DNA of 64,000 nt. Source: Saprospiraceae bacterium. GTDB lineage: Bacteria > Bacteroidota > Bacteroidia > Chitinophagales > Saprospiraceae. Below, in pieces: positions 8,880-17,375 of the stretch (position 1 is its first letter; each line of letters opens with the position of its first letter). A program made the position numbers and the translations under genes. The stretch covers positions 1 through 64,000 of the forward strand of contig JAHDBJ010000023.1 in assembly GCA_020630435.1 (NCBI GenBank), written 5' to 3'. The notes beneath the pieces are model-generated. The model made no database searches. It had not been told where the DNA came from and was given only the letters and a program-made list of their open reading frames with translations.

Positions 8880-10637
8880 TTAAGATTCAAAATTCAATAC
8901 GGCACGAATATCTTCCTTACTATTAATTTTTTTATCTAAGACCTTGAACGCAAAGGTGTGTTGTTTTTGAGTTGTTGTTAGCTTTTTAAACTCTGCTGGT
9001 TTACAAATGGCGATTTTTCCTTCATTGGTTACCAACCACATTAAATTATCTGAATTTTGATTGAATCGTAGATTTATATTTTTATTTGTCATAAATTTAT
9101 AAACTGTATTCAAACTCTTATCTACCATATATGCTGTATTATACGCAAAAGGGATTCCCTCTTCGTCCGTAAAATTCGCTTTAACCATCATTACAAAAGG
9201 CGGTAATGGTCGATCAACGTTCCATATTCCTAAAGAAGATATTTCAAATCGATTGATGATGTTTTGTTCTGCAATAGCTCCTGTAAGTTGTCTAGCAGAA
9301 CCTCCATTTTTACGAAGGTGTTCAATCTTCTCTTCATAAGAAAAATTAAGCATTTCTCGTTCCGCTCTTATTTGTTCTCTTAATGCAGCTTTTGAGGCTT
9401 CTATGCGTTGTTCTTGTTCTTTTCTAATGGCAGTATATTCTTCATGTGCTTTGTTAAAATCAGCCATTGCCGAATTATAGGCTTTCCCTGTAAGAACAGG
9501 ACGAACACCTAACGTCTTACTTGTATTTCCTCCTATAAGCGTCAACTCAAACTGATTGTCACTACGTTTAGCGATTTTAGCATCTTCCCATGTTGTCTCT
9601 GCTACTTGAGCTGTAAATTCTGCTTCATTAATCACTTGCCACATTACATCTTGGTATATCTTCAACTCAGGAAAATCAGCTAGATCAAAATCAAAATCAA
9701 ATACATAATTATCAGAAGTCGCTCGATTTGGTTTCTTCGGTGCTTGAGGCAATGGATTTTCTCGTTCAATATTTCGTAACGCTTTGGCTTCTTTTTGAGC
9801 TAGATTATCTTTGGCTGTTTTAAACTTTTGTTCTACAGCATCCTCTGTAGGCACTTCTTCCCAAAAGGGATCGCCTATCAATTCCATATCATCTACATCT
9901 TGATAAACCCAATCTCTATTTTCTTCATCCAGTTTATAAATATTATAGCCTGGTGGAACATTCAAATGCTTCGGGTATTTTACACTTGAGGCTAATTCTA
10001 CATTAATTGTTTTGTCGGGAGCAAGATTTAATCGCTGACCATTTTGTTGAGCGTGTACTTCAATCATCCCTGCTGATTCTAGGTTGTATTTGACCCCTGC
10101 TGAATCATATTCCATAGGAATACCTGCCATAAATATATCTACAAAATCATGGAACTCTCTATAGGATAATTCAACCTCTCCTGACACTTGACGACCATCT
10201 TGATGTACAAACGCACTAGGGGGAATATATAACTTAGAACCATTCCCATGTTCGTAAACACCTCCCAAGTCTGCATTTAAACTATGCTTAACGAAAGTAC
10301 GCTCAATATCTTCTACAGACTGATTCAGTGGCGGATTGACGTATGGCTGAGAAGCAAAATAAGCATGGTTTTCTTTTTCATAGTCGTAGCTCGGTTCAAC
10401 AGGGCTAGAAATATTAAAAAATACGACTAAGCCAATCAATGCTGCTGCTACTGCGCCACTAATGATATACAAAGGTCGAATGATATTACTACCACTACTG
10501 GTGTTGCTCGTAGACGAATTTGAAGCAGGTGACGTTTCAAATTGATTTAATAAGGCATCAAAATCTTTATGTTGCTCAATATCCTTTGAACTGAGCTTTG
10601 GAGGATTTCTTTTTATATTGTAATTGTTCTTTTTCAT
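8880..10637 (-). CDS. Single-pass membrane protein, probable anti-sigma partner
   Basis: The 585-residue product has a ~50-residue cytoplasmic N-terminus (ending in a Ser/Asn/Thr-rich stretch), one membrane segment at about 53-73 (PLYIISGAVAAALIGLVVFF), and a large periplasmic region with beta-rich domains near 95-250 and 480-580 separated by a charged coiled-coil-like stretch at about 390-440. It follows the sigma-factor gene at 10725-11360 on the same strand with an 87-bp gap. That order and topology fit an anti-sigma factor or a sigma-coupled sensor, but no zinc-finger anti-sigma motif is visible, so the role is inference. Confidence 0.6.
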   Translation of the reverse strand: MKKNNYNIKRNPPKLSSKDIEQHKDFDALLNQFETSPASNSSTSNTSSGSNIIRPLYIISGAVAAALIGLVVFFNISSPVEPSYDYEKENHAYFASQPYVNPPLNQSVEDIERTFVKHSLNADLGGVYEHGNGSKLYIPPSAFVHQDGRQVSGEVELSYREFHDFVDIFMAGIPMEYDSAGVKYNLESAGMIEVHAQQNGQRLNLAPDKTINVELASSVKYPKHLNVPPGYNIYKLDEENRDWVYQDVDDMELIGDPFWEEVPTEDAVEQKFKTAKDNLAQKEAKALRNIERENPLPQAPKKPNRATSDNYVFDFDFDLADFPELKIYQDVMWQVINEAEFTAQVAETTWEDAKIAKRSDNQFELTLIGGNTSKTLGVRPVLTGKAYNSAMADFNKAHEEYTAIRKEQEQRIEASKAALREQIRAEREMLNFSYEEKIEHLRKNGGSARQLTGAIAEQNIINRFEISSLGIWNVDRPLPPFVMMVKANFTDEEGIPFAYNTAYMVDKSLNTVYKFMTNKNINLRFNQNSDNLMWLVTNEGKIAICKPAEFKKLTTTQKQHTFAFKVLDKKINSKEDIRAVLNFES

Positions 10638-10724
10638 ATCTCTTTTTTAAATCAAAAATCATTTAGCTAATTGGTTAAATTTAGTTTTGTAATAGATGTA
10701 ATTTTTTATTTGTTTCTCTCTATA

Positions 10725-11360
10725 TCATTTCATATACTTCTTTAATCGCTCTAAGATTCTATAGGTTTTCACTTTTGCATTGCTTTCTGTGATATTTAGA
10801 ATTTCTGCTATTTCTTTAAAAGGTCGTTGCTCAAAAAAGCGTAACTCAATAAGTTGCAGATCGTTTAATTTTAAATTATCTAGTGCGTTTAGCAATAAAT
10901 TTCTAAGCTGCTCTTTATCGCCATCTTCTTCCATTTCATCAATCATATCTGATAATTGATAGTCTTCAACGCTTACCACCCGATTTTTTTTGTGGTTTCT
11001 AAAATGTTGCGCCACTTCATTTGAAGCGATACGATACAACCAAGCCGAAAAAGGCACGCCTTTATAGCTGTATTTTTTGAGTTGTTGTAAGGCTTTTAAA
11101 AATACTTGTGAACAGATGTCCGCACTTAGGCTTTCATTAGAGGTTCTTCGATAAATAAACCGAAAAATTTCCTCGTAATAGCGTTCATACAACGGTCGAA
11201 AGCGAGCAGGATTTTGCTGTGCCGCTTGAATTTCAAGCCACTCTTTCTCCATTGCTGAAGTAGAAACTGTTTTTTTCTTGTCGTCCATTCGTAAACTTGT
11301 TTTTACAAGACTACGATTTATTTTGGAAATAGCAGGCATTAAATAGAAGTTTAAAGGCAA
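10725..11360 (-). CDS. ECF-type RNA polymerase sigma factor
   Basis: The 211-residue reading frame contains sigma region 2 (FRPLYERYYEEIFRFIYRRT, then SADICSQVFLKALQQL and the FSAWLYRIASNEVAQHFR helix) and region 4 near the C-terminus (LIELRFFEQRPFKEIAEIL with an HTH ending NAKVKTYRILERLKKYM). Three in-frame ATGs precede the conserved part (codons 1, 8 and 25). The shortest, at codon 25 (MDDKKKT), gives a more typical ECF length, so the start is uncertain. It is first in a two-gene unit with the membrane protein downstream. Confidence 0.88.
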   Translation of the reverse strand: MPLNFYLMPAISKINRSLVKTSLRMDDKKKTVSTSAMEKEWLEIQAAQQNPARFRPLYERYYEEIFRFIYRRTSNESLSADICSQVFLKALQQLKKYSYKGVPFSAWLYRIASNEVAQHFRNHKKNRVVSVEDYQLSDMIDEMEEDGDKEQLRNLLLNALDNLKLNDLQLIELRFFEQRPFKEIAEILNITESNAKVKTYRILERLKKYMK

Positions 11361-11460
11361 TCAAAACTTAGTTTTAGGATATAGGCTTGTCACTATATTT
11401 GATTACATAATGCCGACTTTCAAAAAAGATACACGTTTAATTAAAAAAATTAATAAAAAA

Positions 11461-11496
11461 AAGAGGCTGCCTCTAGTTATTTAGAGACAACCTTTT
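11461..11496 (-). terminator. Minus-strand intrinsic terminator overlapping the transposase remnant
   Basis: A 15-bp stem, 11461-11475 with 11482-11496, is best paired on the minus strand, where two plus-strand C-A mismatches become G-U pairs. It is followed on the minus strand by a T-run. It overlaps the last codons of the remnant ORF. Confidence 0.6.
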
Positions 11497-11696
11497 ATTA
11501 AAACTAAAATAGGAAGAGTGTTGGTGTACAAAGCTGAAATGGGAATCTCTCGCCATTGACAACCACTTTTAAGTCGATAAATGATGGCTTTAACAATTCG
11601 CCATAAAGGGACTTTTAATCTTCTCCCAAGATGGGTTTGACTTAAATATGGCAGTAAGTTTTTTGTAATGAATTTTTTAGATAAATTTACATACAT
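11481..11696 (-). pseudogene. Truncated IS5-type transposase N-terminus
   Basis: The 71-residue ORF matches the N-terminal domain of IS5-family transposases in the segment KVPLWRIVKAIIYRLKSGCQWREIPI. After about residue 53 the similarity stops and an unrelated tail leads to the stop. No DDE catalytic domain or terminal inverted repeats were found nearby, so this is a dead fragment left by deletion. Confidence 0.75.
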
Positions 11697-11822
11697 ATTG
11701 CAGAAGTTTTTTTGTTAGTTTTTGGTGACCAACAATTCAATGCTTTTGCAACACTTTTTCATACTCTCTTTTGAGATGACTTTTTAAACAATTTCTATTA
11801 TAAAATTAAGTGATAGAACATT

Positions 11823-11858
11823 ATGAAAGAGGCTTTCATGTAGAAGAACCTCTTTCAT
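11823..11858. terminator. Weak hairpin downstream of the Cys-rich lipoprotein gene
   Basis: ATGAAAGAGG at 11823-11832 pairs with CCTCTTTCAT at 11849-11858 across a 16-nt loop. No T-run follows on the minus strand, so termination strength is doubtful. Confidence 0.35.
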
Positions 11859-11885
11859 CGTTAGTAATTCATTATTTAAATTGAA

Positions 11886-12383
11886 TTAAAATTGATGTTG
11901 AGTACTTTCACTAAATACAGTTTTAGTACAATCTCCAAAACCAAGATTACATGGAGTACAAGATTTACCATCCTCTCTAGGTACACATCCTCCATTAGTA
12001 GCACATGTTTTACTAGTACATGATATTTTTCCTCCCATAAGGAAATGTCTCCCATTTGGATTATTTTTTCCAATAATAGTATTAGTTCTGTAACCATTTT
12101 CCCAAATGGTAGTTAAATAATACTTATTTTCAATCTCAGCTAATTCTGATTTTATCACTTTTACATCATTAGTGAATTCTTCTGACATTGAAATAGCTAA
12201 TTCACTAAGTAATCTCTTTTGGAAATCAGTCACTTCTTCTTTTTCAATAGAAATATCATCTATTGTTAAAGCATCATCTTTTTGACAAGAAGAAAAGAAG
12301 CCAACTGTGATAAATAAGATTGAGACAAAAAGGAAGTTTTTTAGGTTTGATAGGCTTAAATAATTAGAAGATAACTTTTTCAT
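11886..12383 (-). CDS. Small lipoprotein with Cys-rich C-terminus
   Basis: This 165-residue protein has an N-terminal hydrophobic segment ending FFSSCQ, a lipobox at about residue 33. The middle (40-100) is acidic and helical. The last 50 residues contain six cysteines in the pattern C-x4-C-x5-C-x7-C-x2-C-x6-C, which suggests disulfides in the cell envelope. I do not recognise the family. A shorter ORF in an overlapping frame is a shadow. Nearby IS debris suggests an accessory locus. Confidence 0.6.
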   Translation of the reverse strand: MKKLSSNYLSLSNLKNFLFVSILFITVGFFSSCQKDDALTIDDISIEKEEVTDFQKRLLSELAISMSEEFTNDVKVIKSELAEIENKYYLTTIWENGYRTNTIIGKNNPNGRHFLMGGKISCTSKTCATNGGCVPREDGKSCTPCNLGFGDCTKTVFSESTQHQF

Positions 12384-12673
12384 AGGTTAAAAATTTTGAA
12401 TGTTTAAAAAATAATTGATTTTATTAAATACACAGTTCAAAATTAGAGGGAACACTATGATTTGTAAAAGACAAAATTTAAGATTAATTAATAGCTAAAT
12501 CCAAAAACAAAGCCCACAAGCTGCTGATTAACAAAATCTTAAAACAAAAAACAGCTTATTCTTATTAAGATATATACCTATATAAACCTCCTATTTTCTT
12601 ATTTTTTAAAATTGATATAACTTTGTAAGACGATAAATTGAGAATACAGTAGAAAATATCCAACCCAATAAAT

Positions 12674-14098
12674 ATGAAAAGAAGTAAATTATTTGCTTTA
12701 CTTAAAACACTAAACAAACAAGAATTTTACGAATTAGGTCAATTTGTAAAAAGTCCACTACACCAAAAAGATAAGGACGCTCAAAAGTTATATACCCAAA
12801 TAAAAAAGTATTTCCCTGAATTTGAATCGGAGAAATTAACAAAAGAACACTTTGCCAAGCTACTTTATGGAGGAGATAGCAAAAAAGAGATGAATAGACT
12901 GAATCTAACCATGTTCAAACTAGCTAAAGCAACTGAAGACTATTTGTTGTGGAATAAAATCCAATCTTCAGATTATCAAAAAGGAATGGTTTTTTTAGAT
13001 ATTTTTGAAGAACGAAAATTAGACAAATTCTTTCATAAAACAGTCGATGATTTAAAGTCAATCTTAGAACAACAGACTAAAATAGATGTAAACTATTATC
13101 TAAAGCAATTTATCTTAAACAAAAGAATTTATTTCCACTCTCATTCTCAAAAATTCTCTACTACCATAGAAAAACTTGAGCAGCAAACACAAGCTTTAGA
13201 TCTATTCTATTTTACGTCTAAATTAAATGCTCAACTAGTGCTTTTAAATCGTGGAGGAGTTATTATGCAGGAGAAACGAAATTTACTATTTGTAGATGAA
13301 ATACAACAGTTCCTAAAAAAAGATACTCAATTTGAAGATATCCTGTTGCTCAAAATATATGACTTCTTTATCAATTCGTTATCATTTACTTACTACTACA
13401 ATAAAGAAGAGTACCTTAATCTAAAAAAACTCATATTTGATAATATTTCACAATTTAGTGATTTTGAACGTAACGATATCATCATCCTATTATTACAATA
13501 TACTTTAAGGTTATACAGTCTTGGAGATGAATCCTTTTTGAAAGAACAATTTGAGGTCTATCAGTTTGCTATTAAATATAAAATTTTATATAAACATGGA
13601 TATTTTATGCCTTTCGGATTTTATAATATTGTTCAAGTTGCTTGTGAGCTTGGAGAATTAGATTGGACAGATAATTTTATCAAAAAGTATATCAATGATG
13701 TCTATATTGAAGAGCGTAAAAATATAGAAAATTCTGCAAGAGCTTATTGGAGTTGTAGCATTGGAGAATACGATGATACGCTTGTCTACTTAAGGGAAAT
13801 TGATTATAAAAAAAATTATTACTACGATATTGTTGTTAAAACACTAACTATACGAGTCTTTTTTGAACAAAATGAAAGTGTCCTATTAATGGATTACATC
13901 AATACATTTTATGCATTTGTAAGGCGTCATACACAAATGTCGGAGGAATTAAAGGAAAGGTTAAGCAGTTATGCTCGTTTTGTAAAAGCCCTTAATACCA
14001 AAAAAGTATCTAAAAATAATCTTCTTGAACAACTTGCCAAAGAAAAAAACATTTATTTTAGAACTTGGCTGTTCAAGAAGATCAATTCATCAGCTTAG
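12674..14098 (+). CDS. Hypothetical all-helical protein
   Basis: The 474-residue protein has no signal peptide or membrane segment. It starts with a conserved-looking block LNKQEFYELGQFVKSPLHQ that places leucine and aromatic residues at helical spacing, and the rest is rich in helices reminiscent of TPR-like solenoids without clear TPR signatures. Similar large helical cytosolic proteins occur as paralogues in Saprospirales genomes (recalled, not checked). Function unknown. A TAACTTTG word resembling the Bacteroidota -7 element lies ~50 bp upstream (near 12616). Confidence 0.65.
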   Translation: MKRSKLFALLKTLNKQEFYELGQFVKSPLHQKDKDAQKLYTQIKKYFPEFESEKLTKEHFAKLLYGGDSKKEMNRLNLTMFKLAKATEDYLLWNKIQSSDYQKGMVFLDIFEERKLDKFFHKTVDDLKSILEQQTKIDVNYYLKQFILNKRIYFHSHSQKFSTTIEKLEQQTQALDLFYFTSKLNAQLVLLNRGGVIMQEKRNLLFVDEIQQFLKKDTQFEDILLLKIYDFFINSLSFTYYYNKEEYLNLKKLIFDNISQFSDFERNDIIILLLQYTLRLYSLGDESFLKEQFEVYQFAIKYKILYKHGYFMPFGFYNIVQVACELGELDWTDNFIKKYINDVYIEERKNIENSARAYWSCSIGEYDDTLVYLREIDYKKNYYYDIVVKTLTIRVFFEQNESVLLMDYINTFYAFVRRHTQMSEELKERLSSYARFVKALNTKKVSKNNLLEQLAKEKNIYFRTWLFKKINSSA

Positions 14099-14099
14099 G

Positions 14100-14882
14100 T
14101 TAATTCTTTATAAACCTCTTTGCTAATACTCTTTCATTATTGCGTATTTTTATGATGTAAACACCAGGTTGAAGCCTTGATATATCTACCTTCCGCAAAT
14201 CCATATTAAGGGTTGTTTCCAATACCCTTCGACCTGCAATATCCAGAATCTCTATCTCTAAAATTGGTTCGTGAAAGCCTTCCAATTCTACGTTTAGATA
14301 ATCAGAAGCAGGATTTGGAAAAAGTTTTAACCCTACTACTCTTTCCCCTATTGTCCTTAAATTTTGTCCATGAATAAAATCGGGGAATCCTCCATTGTCA
14401 TTGGAATCTGGATCCTCTTCTTGTTCTTGTTGTTGTTGTTCTATGTATGGACAAAATTGAGTATTATTATTATGTGTTATTGTATAGCTGTCATCATGAA
14501 GGCTGTAATTAATATCCATTATTGCAATCCCAATATGATAGGGGTTAGGAATAGGTAAACTATCATGCCCTCCTATAATAATTATCATATTGTTACGAAG
14601 ATGGGTTCTTCTATATACATATTGCCCTTTTTCATATTCTATATGTGGGTGTTTTAAAACATCTATTGCTAATCCGTTAATATTACTCTGTAATCTAAAA
14701 TAAATTTCAACATCTGTTAATATTTCAGGATCCGTTAATACATCAAAGTTAAAATCAATAGTTGCTGATAAATAATCACAAGATTCAATATTAATTTCTG
14801 GTGTAATGTGAATTGTATTTGCTTTTACTGAAATAAGAGGTAAGATGGTGAGTAAACATAAAATAGTTTTAATGTGCTTCAT
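14100..14882 (-). CDS. Small secreted protein with T9SS type A sorting domain
   Basis: The 260-residue product has a signal peptide (first ~20 residues, ending SVKA), a beta-rich N-terminal half, an acidic Gln/Glu/Asp/Asn-rich linker at about 146-165, and a C-terminal sorting domain from about 180: LKLFPNPASDYLNVEL, then IEILDIAGRRVLE and LQPGVYIIKIRNNERVLAKRFIK. The product should be exported by the type IX secretion system. Its convergent neighbour at 12674-14098 ends 1 bp away. Biological role unknown. Confidence 0.8.
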   Translation of the reverse strand: MKHIKTILCLLTILPLISVKANTIHITPEINIESCDYLSATIDFNFDVLTDPEILTDVEIYFRLQSNINGLAIDVLKHPHIEYEKGQYVYRRTHLRNNMIIIIGGHDSLPIPNPYHIGIAIMDINYSLHDDSYTITHNNNTQFCPYIEQQQQEQEEDPDSNDNGGFPDFIHGQNLRTIGERVVGLKLFPNPASDYLNVELEGFHEPILEIEILDIAGRRVLETTLNMDLRKVDISRLQPGVYIIKIRNNERVLAKRFIKN

Positions 14883-15111
14883 AATTAGTTCTTTTTAGTT
14901 TTAATAAAATAGTTAACTGTTTTACAAACTAAAGTTACTATCATTTGAATAGAACATAAAAGACATTTTTAAAAAAAAATTAATACTCCAATGATAAATA
15001 AACCTTATAACCAACTGTATTCCAAAACATTACAAACATTCTAAATTAAAACAATAATAAGGTATTGTGTAACAGATTTAGTACCAACTCCTATCTTGGA
15101 AAGATACGCAC

Positions 15112-17136
15112 CTACCCCAACATATCTTCCAAAATATAAAAGCATTCTTCAACATAAGGATCTTTCTTAAGTAAATGGATTCTTCTAGCTTGTTTTTCTA
15201 AGTCTAATGAATCTTGGTTTTCTTGATCTTCTTTTGTTAACCTAAACTGTAAATTTTCAATATTTACAAAAATATCTCTATAGCTGTCTTTCTTTTGATT
15301 TAAAAGCATTTTGTAACCCTTAAAATCCTTATACATCAATGGAATATTAGACCGATTTTGTTCTTCTGCAATTGCTAGTGCTTTTGTATCTGCTGACTTA
15401 AACTTCTTATTCTGGGTAACTCTATGTTGGCTCTTTTCTTGTAATAACTTTTTATTTTTATATCCAAACTTTGAAGGAGCAACCTCAACATTAGGGATGA
15501 TTTTAGGACGAGTAGCATATTCATAGACTCGCTCTCCTGATTCAATGTATTTATAATCATCAGGTAACATAATATCAGGCGTAATACCATAATATTGTGG
15601 TGTTCTCCCTGCCCCTGTATAAAATTGTCCTATTGTCATTTTTACAGTTCCTAACTTAGTGTTCTTCTCCGTGTCCGTATACTCTAAATCATAAAATCGT
15701 TGTATTGAGCCTTTGCCAAAAGTCGATTTTCCACCAACAATTATCCCTCTATTATAATCCTGTATTGTACCCGCTAAAAGTTCCGAAGCAGAACCACTAT
15801 GTGTATTTACGAGTACAACCAAAGCACTTTGATATTGAGCCTCTAAGTCATCATCTTCGTAGACTGTGAAATCACTATTTCTAGAACTTGTTTGCATAAC
15901 CGCTCCTCCCTCCAAAAAATAACCAATTATCTTTCTGGCTTCACTAGCGCGCCCCCCTTTATTGTTTCTTAAGTCTAATATAATTCCCTTGACATTCTCC
16001 TTTTTTAATTTATTAATTTCTTCTAGTGTATGTAATGCAACACCTTCCTCTCCTCTATAAAAACGAGGTAGTTGAAGATAGCCTATTTTATGTTTTGAAT
16101 CATCATGTGTTAGCACAAATGAATGTGCTAAATCTAAAGCTATCTTCGTTCGTGTTAAAGTAATTTTTTTGATATTCCCATTAACTTCTTGTAGGGTAAG
16201 CTGAAGCTGAGTATTTTCTTCTCCTCGTAATAAATGAATAATCTGCTCCAAAGATATGCCCAGCAGTTCTACTTCATTTTTTTTAGCAGTTTTAAGTTTT
16301 AAAATTTTATCTCCTACCTTTACCTCTTGGCTTTTCCATGCCGCTCCTCCAAGCATAATTTCTTTGATATATGGATAACCATCATCCATTTTTAATACAG
16401 TCCCTATCCCCACAAGTGTCCTGTTGATTTGATTATCCCATTCTTTTTTTTTCTTTGGTGTAAAATAGGCTGTTTGAACATCATGAATCCCTAGGTAAGC
16501 ATTGACATATTGTTCAAAATAAAAGGCATCACCTTGATTTCTCAATCCATTAAATTTATATTTTATCCATTGATAGACTTTTTGGCGAGCAGATGCTTCT
16601 AATTCTATTTTTGCTAGTTTAGGGTGATGCATTTCTAACAAAAATAATTCTTCTAGTATCCGAAGTCTAATTTTTTTATACCAATATTTTTTTAGTTTTT
16701 CTTGATTTTTTGAAAAAGTTAGCTTCTCAATATTGGTTTCTATAGCTTCAGAAAAATCTTTACTAAAAGCATGGTTTAAGGCTGCTAAAGCATAACTTTC
16801 TGTTTTATTAATATTTTTCTTAAGAATATTTATTGTTTCGTCTAGAAAATCAAAACGCCCATTCCTCAATTCCTCATCTATCTTATCCTCATACTTGCTA
16901 AGGTTATTCAAATCCTTTTGAGTGAACAATGATTTATGAGGATCTATTTTTTTTAAAAAAAAATGATATACTTCTTTTGATAGTTCATCATTAAGCTCTT
17001 TAGGGTTTAAATGATAAGTCTCCATCGCCTCAACAAGCTGCTGAAAGAGGATTATTCTATCATTTATTTTAAGGGATAGGTTTTTACAAAAGCAATTTAA
17101 AACAATAAAAATCAAGAGTAATACTAAACGTTTCAT
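15112..17136 (-). CDS. Carboxy-terminal processing protease (Prc/Tsp-like, S41)
   Basis: The 674-residue protein is close to the length of E. coli Prc. It has a hydrophobic N-terminus, a helical N-terminal domain (~40-230), a PDZ domain at about 235-320 (LVGIGTVLKMDDGYPYIKEI), and the S41 catalytic core: IILDLRNNKGG at ~385-395, catalytic Ser449 in HSGSASE and general-base Lys475 in TFGKGSIQ. The C-terminal helical domain after ~530 corresponds to the DUF3340 region of tail-specific proteases. It should degrade periplasmic proteins with exposed C-termini. Confidence 0.93.
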   Translation of the reverse strand: MKRLVLLLIFIVLNCFCKNLSLKINDRIILFQQLVEAMETYHLNPKELNDELSKEVYHFFLKKIDPHKSLFTQKDLNNLSKYEDKIDEELRNGRFDFLDETINILKKNINKTESYALAALNHAFSKDFSEAIETNIEKLTFSKNQEKLKKYWYKKIRLRILEELFLLEMHHPKLAKIELEASARQKVYQWIKYKFNGLRNQGDAFYFEQYVNAYLGIHDVQTAYFTPKKKKEWDNQINRTLVGIGTVLKMDDGYPYIKEIMLGGAAWKSQEVKVGDKILKLKTAKKNEVELLGISLEQIIHLLRGEENTQLQLTLQEVNGNIKKITLTRTKIALDLAHSFVLTHDDSKHKIGYLQLPRFYRGEEGVALHTLEEINKLKKENVKGIILDLRNNKGGRASEARKIIGYFLEGGAVMQTSSRNSDFTVYEDDDLEAQYQSALVVLVNTHSGSASELLAGTIQDYNRGIIVGGKSTFGKGSIQRFYDLEYTDTEKNTKLGTVKMTIGQFYTGAGRTPQYYGITPDIMLPDDYKYIESGERVYEYATRPKIIPNVEVAPSKFGYKNKKLLQEKSQHRVTQNKKFKSADTKALAIAEEQNRSNIPLMYKDFKGYKMLLNQKKDSYRDIFVNIENLQFRLTKEDQENQDSLDLEKQARRIHLLKKDPYVEECFYILEDMLG

Positions 17137-17375
17137 AAAAAAGGATTTGCGGTATAGAAGGAATGTAATAAAATTAGATACATCTATGTTCTTTTTTTGT
17201 TAATCGATTGTTAACGTGATAATTATCTTATTTTTTGTTCATTTCTTTGTCGATAAAAAAAAGGATTTTGTAGAAAAAGGTTAAAGTGATAGTAACTAAA
17301 GAAAGAATTCTCATTAAGTTTAAGGACATAAATTATCAAGTCCCTAATCATTTTTTTCATTATTAAAATCTAGCT

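Noticed and set aside
11876-12097. 73-residue minus-strand ORF overlapping the Cys-rich lipoprotein
   Set aside because: It is another frame of the same region without signal peptide; the longer frame has a lipobox and an ordered cysteine pattern.
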